Assembly: GCA_023230855.1 (NCBI GenBank)
Contig: JALNWQ010000025.1
Coordinates: 1-32,757, forward strand
Length of the DNA stretch: 32,757 bases
Source: Solirubrobacteraceae bacterium
GTDB lineage: Bacteria; Actinomycetota; Thermoleophilia; Solirubrobacterales; Solirubrobacteraceae
Reading direction: 5' to 3'
The position numbers were made by a program, and so were the translations under genes. The notes beneath the pieces are model-generated. The model saw only the letters and a list, made by a program, of their open reading frames with translations. It did no database searches and was not told where the DNA came from. Shown here piece by piece: positions 28,284 to 32,757 of this stretch; the first letter of the stretch is position 1, and every line of letters begins with the position of its first letter.

Positions 28284-29423
28284 TCAGCGACCGAGCGCGG
28301 CGGCGTACAGGTCGACGACGCGACGGGCGTGGTCGGCGACGCCCAGGTGGCCGACGGCGGCGCGGCAGCGGTCGCGCGTGGCCGGGTCGGTCGCCGACTC
28401 CAGGGCGTCGTCGATCGCCCGGGCCAGGGCGTCGGGGTCGGGGGTCGGCGCGATCCGGCCGACGTCCGGGCCGGTGACGACCTCGGCCGGGCCCTCGCCC
28501 GCGAACGCGACCGCCGGCGTGCCGCAGGCCAGGCTCTCGGCGACGACGAGCCCGAACGCCTCGTTCTCGGACGGGAGGACCGTCACCCAGGCCCGGCGGT
28601 ACGCGTCGCGCAGGGCCGTGCGGTCGTCGAGGTCGACGGTGCGGACCCCCGGGACCCGGTCGAGCGCCGCCCGGTCGGCGTCGGACCGCGGTCGTTGGAG
28701 CACGAGCCGCAGGTCCGGGCGGCGACGGCGCAGGAGCGCGAGCGCGTCGAGCAGCAACCCGACGCGCTTGGCGGGGGCGTCGGGGTCGGACGCGAACAGG
28801 AGCGTCGGGTCGTCGTGGCGGCCGTCGTCGTCGCCCGGCGTGAACGCGTCCAGGTCGACCGGGGGCGGCACGATGACGCTGCGCACCGCGAACGTCCGCC
28901 ACAGCCGGTCGGCGGCGAACCGGCTGAGCGTCGTCACCGTCGCCCCGCCCCGGGCGACGTCGACGATCCCCTCGCGTCGCCCGCGCAGCGCGACCGCCCA
29001 GGCCCGGTCGGGCGGGCCCATGACGCTGTGGACGACCGCGGGCGGTCGGCCGGTGCGCGCACGGAGCCGGGCGACCCGTGCCGCCGCCAGCGCGTCGGTC
29101 GGGTAGAAGGCGTGCAGGACGTCGCCGGGGTCGGCGAGGAGGCCGAGCGCGGCGAGCGGCAGGTGGGCGGCCAGCGGATCGAGGCGCGTGCGCCACTGGT
29201 AGGCGGTCACCGGGCGGGGACGGGGCCAGCGCACGACGGCCAGGCCGTCCTCGACGTCGCGCCGGACCGTGCGGCCGGGGTGGCCGCAGACGAGCCTGGG
29301 CCGGTGCCCGTCGGCGAGCAGCCCGTCGGCGAGCAGCCGGATCGCCCGCTCGCTGCCCCGGCGCACCTCGGGCCAGAACGTCGGATGCAGCAGCGTCGGC
29401 CGCCACGACGCGGGGCCGGTCAC
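28284..29423 (-). CDS. GT4-type glycosyltransferase, last gene of the CDP-glucose operon
   Basis: 379 residues. N-terminal domain: SWRPTLLHPTFWPEVRRGSE, RPRLVCGHPGRTV, then VLHAFYPTDALAAARVA. C-terminal domain: TLLFASDPDAPAKRVGLLLD, LRLVLQRPRSDADRAALD and the E-x7-E stretch LPSENEAFGLVVAESLACGT. Retaining GT-B fold with a nucleotide-sugar donor. The GTG at 29423 overlaps the stop of the upstream family 2 enzyme (GTGA). A 114-bp gap then separates it from yebC, so this is the end of the polysaccharide unit. Confidence 0.85.
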   Translation of the reverse strand: MTGPASWRPTLLHPTFWPEVRRGSERAIRLLADGLLADGHRPRLVCGHPGRTVRRDVEDGLAVVRWPRPRPVTAYQWRTRLDPLAAHLPLAALGLLADPGDVLHAFYPTDALAAARVARLRARTGRPPAVVHSVMGPPDRAWAVALRGRREGIVDVARGGATVTTLSRFAADRLWRTFAVRSVIVPPPVDLDAFTPGDDDGRHDDPTLLFASDPDAPAKRVGLLLDALALLRRRRPDLRLVLQRPRSDADRAALDRVPGVRTVDLDDRTALRDAYRRAWVTVLPSENEAFGLVVAESLACGTPAVAFAGEGPAEVVTGPDVGRIAPTPDPDALARAIDDALESATDPATRDRCRAAVGHLGVADHARRVVDLYAAALGR

Positions 29424-30409
29424 AGCAGCACCCGTCGCTCCCGCCACGACGCCGCGGCGAACGCCGCCGAGCGCGCCCCGTCGACGAGGACGTGCCCCGG
29501 GATCTCGAGGAGCGCCCGGGCGACGCCGCGCGGCGTCCGTCCGTAGCGGACCCCGTGGTAGGCGACGTACGGCGCGGCGAGCAGCGCCGGCAGTGGATCG
29601 CGACGGCCCACCGCCCAGGCGGTCCCGACGAGCGCCGGACCGAGCCACGCGTGCGCGGGCGACCAGAACGTCCGCAGCGGCAGGTGCCGGCGCAGGCCCG
29701 GGTGGCGGCCGACGAGCCGCACCGTCTCGGCGAACCGCGACCGGGTCGCGAGGGCGCCGCGCAGGCCCGGCGCCTCGACCGCGTGGTCGACGACGGCGTC
29801 GGGGACCGCGATCCACGGCGCGCCGGCCTCGCGGGCCCGCCACGCCAGGTCGGTGTCCTCCCCCACGCGCCGGTACGTCTCGTCGAGCCCGTCGAGCCGC
29901 TCGAGCAGGTCGCGGGGCAGCGCGAGCGAGCAGAGCTCGGCCCACGGGGTCGGTGGCACGAACGACTGGACGCGGGTCCACGGGGCGTGCAGCGCCACGT
30001 CGAGCTGGTCCGGGTCGATCGCGGCCCCGCCCTGCAGCAGCGCGTCGGGCCGACGACGGTGCTCGGCGAGCAGCGACGCGACCCAGTCGGGCCGGGGCCG
30101 GCAGTCGTCGTCGGTGAACGCCACGAGCGGCGCCGATCCGGCCCGCCAGCCGACGTTGCGCTTGCGGGCCGCGCCGTGACGTCCCGGCTCGCGGACCAGG
30201 CGACCCGGTCCGGACGTCATCAGCGGATGGTCGGCCGCCGCGTCGAGCACGATCCCGGCCGCGTCGTCGTGGACGACGACGACCTCCATCCGCTCCCCGG
30301 GCGCGAGCCGCTGGTCGTGGAGCGCGTCGAGCGCCCACAGCAGCTCGGTGCGGACGCCGGCCGTGGCGATGACGACCGTGACCGCGGGGGTCCCGACCGG
30401 CGCGGCCAT
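29420..30409 (-). CDS. Family 2 glycosyltransferase
   Basis: 329 residues. GT-A fold: AVTVVIATAGVRTELLWALD, EVVVVHDDAAGIVLD, GAARKRNVGWRAGSAPLVAF with DDD metal motif, then CRPRPDWVASLL; the acceptor base region is YRRVGEDTDLAWRAREAG. It then has a C-terminal part with hydrophobic pieces (WLGPALVGTAWAVG, LPALLAAPYVAYHGV) that may associate with the membrane. Start ATG shares one base with the stop of the dehydratase (TGATG), and its stop overlaps the next gene. Probably adds a sugar, possibly the CDP-derived deoxysugar, to a lipid-linked glycan. Confidence 0.87.
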   Translation of the reverse strand: MAAPVGTPAVTVVIATAGVRTELLWALDALHDQRLAPGERMEVVVVHDDAAGIVLDAAADHPLMTSGPGRLVREPGRHGAARKRNVGWRAGSAPLVAFTDDDCRPRPDWVASLLAEHRRRPDALLQGGAAIDPDQLDVALHAPWTRVQSFVPPTPWAELCSLALPRDLLERLDGLDETYRRVGEDTDLAWRAREAGAPWIAVPDAVVDHAVEAPGLRGALATRSRFAETVRLVGRHPGLRRHLPLRTFWSPAHAWLGPALVGTAWAVGRRDPLPALLAAPYVAYHGVRYGRTPRGVARALLEIPGHVLVDGARSAAFAAASWRERRVLL

Positions 30410-31419
30410 CAGGCCGCGATGGCGTCGGGGTGCTCGCGGTACCAGGCGATCGCCCGGTCGAGGCCCTCGTCGAGCCCGACCCGCGGCCGCCAGCCGGTGA
30501 GGGTGCGCAGTCGCGTGGAGTCGACGTACTGCCGGTCGATCTCGCCGGCGGGGGTCCCGGCGCCGCGGACGTCGGGCTCGCGCTCCACCCCGGCCGCCCG
30601 GCACACCGCCCGGACGACGTCGAGGACCGCGTGCGGGGCGTCGCCGCCGGCGTTGAACGCCTCGCCGCGGGCGCTCGGGGTCGGTCGGCCCTCGTCGGCG
30701 TCGAGCGCGTCGGTGAGCGCCAGGTACGCGTCGACGGCGTCCTCGACGTAGAGGAAGTCCCGCTCCGGCGACCCGTCGGAGCGGATGACCGGGGCCCGGT
30801 CGCGCAGCACCGACGCGATCGCCTCGGGCACGAGGCGGGACGGGTTGAGATCGCCGCCGCCGTAGATGTTGGCCAGTCGCGTGACCGCGACCGGCACCCC
30901 GTAGGTGTGCCAGTACGAGCGGGCGATGAGGTCGGTGCACGCCTTCGACACGTCGTACGGGAACCGCGGCTGCAGCGCCATGTCCTCGCGGTAGGGCAGC
31001 GTGTCGTGCGGGCCGTACGCCTTGTCGGACGCGGCGACGACGACCCGCCGCACCCCCTGCAGCCGACACGCCTCCATGAGCATCCACGTGCCCTTGACGT
31101 TCGTCTCGAACGTCGAGGCCGGCGAGCGGTTGGCGGTGCCGACGATCGTCTGCGCCGCCAGGTGGTAGACGGTGTCGCACTCGTGCTCGCCGATGATCCG
31201 CTCGACGACGCCGTCGGCGACGAGGTCGCCGCGCACGACGGTGCAGCGGTCCTCGAGCCCGTCGAGGCGCAGCAGCGACGCCGGCACCTCGTCGCGGCGC
31301 AGCACCGTCACCCGGGCGCCGCGGTCCAGGAGCGCCCGGACGAGCCAGCCGCCGAGCATCCCGTACGCCCCGGTGACCAGCACCGAGCGTCCCGCCATCG
31401 CCTGTCCGAAGACCGTCAT
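30409..31419 (-). CDS. rfbG: CDP-glucose 4,6-dehydratase-like NAD(P)-dependent sugar epimerase/dehydratase
   Basis: 336-residue extended short-chain dehydrogenase. NAD is held by VLVTGAYGMLGGWLVRALLD (17-24 Gly motif). The active site has VVVAASDKAYGPHDTLPYRE, where the SDK signature is typical of CDP-glucose dehydratases, and FPYDVSKACTDLIARSY, with Tyr155 and Lys159. It should turn CDP-glucose into CDP-4-keto-6-deoxyglucose, feeding 6-deoxy- or 3,6-dideoxyhexoses of surface polysaccharide. The partner cytidylyltransferase is two genes upstream. ATG 31419 overlaps the upstream stop (ATGA); another Met at residue 8 is possible but loses that overlap. GDP- or dTDP-sugar activity is less likely because of the neighbour. 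Confidence 0.82.
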   Translation of the reverse strand: MTVFGQAMAGRSVLVTGAYGMLGGWLVRALLDRGARVTVLRRDEVPASLLRLDGLEDRCTVVRGDLVADGVVERIIGEHECDTVYHLAAQTIVGTANRSPASTFETNVKGTWMLMEACRLQGVRRVVVAASDKAYGPHDTLPYREDMALQPRFPYDVSKACTDLIARSYWHTYGVPVAVTRLANIYGGGDLNPSRLVPEAIASVLRDRAPVIRSDGSPERDFLYVEDAVDAYLALTDALDADEGRPTPSARGEAFNAGGDAPHAVLDVVRAVCRAAGVEREPDVRGAGTPAGEIDRQYVDSTRLRTLTGWRPRVGLDEGLDRAIAWYREHPDAIAA

Positions 31420-32195
31420 CGGCGGGCATCCTTCCAGACCCGGGCCCGGCGTCGGGCGGCCCGGACGACCCGGCCGGCCGCCGCGCGGCCCGCGCCCCCG
31501 GCGCCGGCCCCGGCGGTCACGCCGACCGGGTCGGACGCGACCGTCACGCCCGCCTCGGCGGCCGCGCGCGTCAGGATCCCGTCGAGCCAGCGGTCGAACC
31601 CGTCGGCGTCGACGTGGACCTGCTCGCGGGCGGGCAGCGCACCGTCCCACCACCAGGCGAGGACGCGCCGCTCCTCCGGGACGCGCAGGTGCGACCCGGG
31701 CGGCAGGTGCCGCCCACCGGCCGCCAGCAGGTGCGGCTTGTGGGTGAAGACAAGCCCGTCGCGCCCGTCGACGGTCTCGCGCTCGCTGATCCAGCGGTGG
31801 TGCGACCACCCGGTCCACGGGCCCTGCACCCCGGCGGTGAGCTCCTCGACCGGCGCGGGCACCTCGACGTACCCGCCGCGGGCCACGCGCGAGAGCTCGC
31901 GGCAGACGAACACCGGATCGCGCACGTCCTCGAGCGTGTGCGAGCAGACCGCGACGTCGAACGCGCCGTCGGGGAACGGCCACGGATCGGGGCCACAGAT
32001 GTCGGCCTGCGCCCAGTCGGCGGCGGTGAACCGCTCGCGGTCCGGATCGGCGTGGCCGTAGAGGCCGCGGGTGTCGTAGGGCAGCAAGTCGATGACCGCG
32101 TCGGCCCGGGCGAGCGGCGCGGCCCAGCCACCGACGTCGAGGACCCGGTGCCCGGACGGCAGGTCCGTCAGCCGACGGAGGGCGTCGTCCCTCAC
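31416..32195 (-). CDS. Class I SAM-dependent methyltransferase of the CDP-glucose operon
   Basis: 259 residues. Methyltransferase domain: SGHRVLDVGGWAAPLARADA as motif I, AVIDLLPYD as motif II, ADICGPDPWPFPDGAFDVAV, CSHTLEDVRDPVFVCRELSR and VARGGYVEVPAP. The C-terminal half contains GWSHHRWISERE and an RRVLAWWWDGALP stretch, then an Ala/Gly/Arg-rich tail. Motif I reads DVGGWAAP rather than DxGxGxG, an atypical loop. It probably methylates a sugar or glycan intermediate made by its neighbours; the target is unknown. GTG 32195 overlaps the cytidylyltransferase stop as GTGA. Confidence 0.8.
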   Translation of the reverse strand: MRDDALRRLTDLPSGHRVLDVGGWAAPLARADAVIDLLPYDTRGLYGHADPDRERFTAADWAQADICGPDPWPFPDGAFDVAVCSHTLEDVRDPVFVCRELSRVARGGYVEVPAPVEELTAGVQGPWTGWSHHRWISERETVDGRDGLVFTHKPHLLAAGGRHLPPGSHLRVPEERRVLAWWWDGALPAREQVHVDADGFDRWLDGILTRAAAEAGVTVASDPVGVTAGAGAGGAGRAAAGRVVRAARRRARVWKDARR

Positions 32196-32757
32196 GGCAC
32201 CGGCGCCCCGACCCACGGCGCGGCGCCGGAGTCCCACAGCTCGTTGAGGCGCCGTGCGTCCTTGTACGTGTCCATGCAGGCCCAGAACCCCTCGTGGCGG
32301 TGCGCCATGAGCCGTCCCGCCGCGGCGAGGGCGCGCAGCGGCTCCTGCTCGAGCACGACGTCGTCGTCGAGGACGTCGAGCGCCTCGGGCTCCATCCGCA
32401 TGAACCCGCCGTTGACCCACTGGGTCGACCGGGGCTTCTCGCGGAACCCGACGACCGCCCCGCCGTCGGTGACGTCGACCATCCCGAACGGCAGCTCCGG
32501 CCGGACGACGGTGATCGTCGCGGTGGCCCCGGCGTCGCGGTGGACGGCCTCGAGCGCGGCGAGGTCGACGTCGGCCAGCCCGTCGGCGTACGTCAGGTGG
32601 AACGGCTCCCCGGCGAGGTGGTCGCGCAGGCGGTGCACGCGACCCCCGGTCTCGGTGTCCAGGCCGGTGTCGACGCACGTCACCTCGACGCCGTCGGGGT
32701 CACGGGTGGTGGCGGCCCAGGTCGCGAGTTGGTCGGCCTTGACCCCGGCGGCGAGGA
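32192..32757 (-). CDS. rfbF: Glucose-1-phosphate cytidylyltransferase, 5' end beyond the window
   Basis: C-terminal 188 or so codons of a nucleotidyltransferase; the frame is open to the window edge and the start lies outside. Residues GVEVTCVDTGLDTETGGRVH, EPFHLTYADGLADVDLAALE, ATITVVRPELPFGMVDV, FREKPRSTQWVNGGFMRME and GRLMAHRHEGFWACMDTYKD follow the RfbF sequence block by block, including the catalytic-site KP and the FW-MDT end. It makes CDP-glucose from CTP and glucose-1-phosphate, the substrate of the dehydratase downstream. Dimer contacts and the N-terminal nucleotide loop cannot be judged from this part. Confidence 0.88.
   Translation of the reverse strand, partial: LAAGVKADQLATWAATTRDPDGVEVTCVDTGLDTETGGRVHRLRDHLAGEPFHLTYADGLADVDLAALEAVHRDAGATATITVVRPELPFGMVDVTDGGAVVGFREKPRSTQWVNGGFMRMEPEALDVLDDDVVLEQEPLRALAAAGRLMAHRHEGFWACMDTYKDARRLNELWDSGAAPWVGAPVP

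Noticed and set aside
1..32757. CRISPR array, insertion sequence, rRNA or replication origin
   Set aside because: No regularly spaced repeats, transposase motifs, rRNA signatures or DnaA-box clusters were seen on either strand.

Overview
The window is about 74% GC, with few AT-rich stretches, GTG/ATG/TTG starts and short intergenic gaps. It carries the actinobacterial core block yebC - ruvC - ruvA - ruvB - secDF - recJ - relA on the minus strand. A secreted protein with the SATLTGSVNPNG / GTTYHYRLVA type of fibronectin III repeat is common in Thermoleophilia (Solirubrobacterales, Patulibacter), so I infer a chromosome from that part of the Actinomycetota; this is family knowledge, not a computed placement.

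Layout. (1) 1-1502: right end of an integrated element, probably a prophage, with four small minus-strand genes (one an HNH nuclease). It ends exactly at a 3' half of a tRNA-Arg(CCG), which is the attachment site. (2) 1547-6020: secreted FN3 protein, an unknown gene, an orphan NarL/DesK-like sensor kinase, an S4 RNA-binding protein and an OafA-type membrane acyltransferase. (3) 6024-8801: the most interesting unit, a SAM riboswitch driving a threonine-synthase-like PLP enzyme, a CysO/MoaD-like sulfur carrier and a class I methyltransferase, joined by stop/start overlaps. (4) 8802-15292: plus-strand genes (CorA transporter, family 2 glycosyltransferase, diacylglycerol/sphingosine kinase-like lipid kinase) alternating with four minus-strand methyltransferases that form two paralogous pairs. 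(5) 15451-28169: core genes relA, recJ, a small membrane protein, fused secDF, ruvB, ruvA, ruvC (with an SOS box), a GT4 glycosyltransferase and yebC. (6) 28284-32757: a tightly overlapping polysaccharide operon with glucose-1-phosphate cytidylyltransferase (5' end outside the window), a methyltransferase, CDP-glucose 4,6-dehydratase, and GT2 and GT4 glycosyltransferases.

How it works together. The 6024-8801 operon looks like a sulfur/methionine module. SAM feedback acts on RNA upstream of a PLP enzyme that would use O-phosphohomoserine, and the next gene encodes a carrier that could deliver sulfur as a thiocarboxylate. This parallels CysM-CysO of mycobacteria (O-phosphoserine plus CysO-thiocarboxylate) one carbon longer, and suggests homocysteine rather than threonine synthesis. 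That is a hypothesis.

Many genes here start 6-8 nt after a TAnnnT hexamer with no Shine-Dalgarno, which implies leaderless transcripts; this pattern was used to choose several starts. Others (FN3 protein, thrC-like gene, relA, ruvC, the small membrane protein) have a clear Shine-Dalgarno. No CRISPR array, insertion sequence, rRNA or complete tRNA was found, and no gene-free stretch exceeds about 300 bases.
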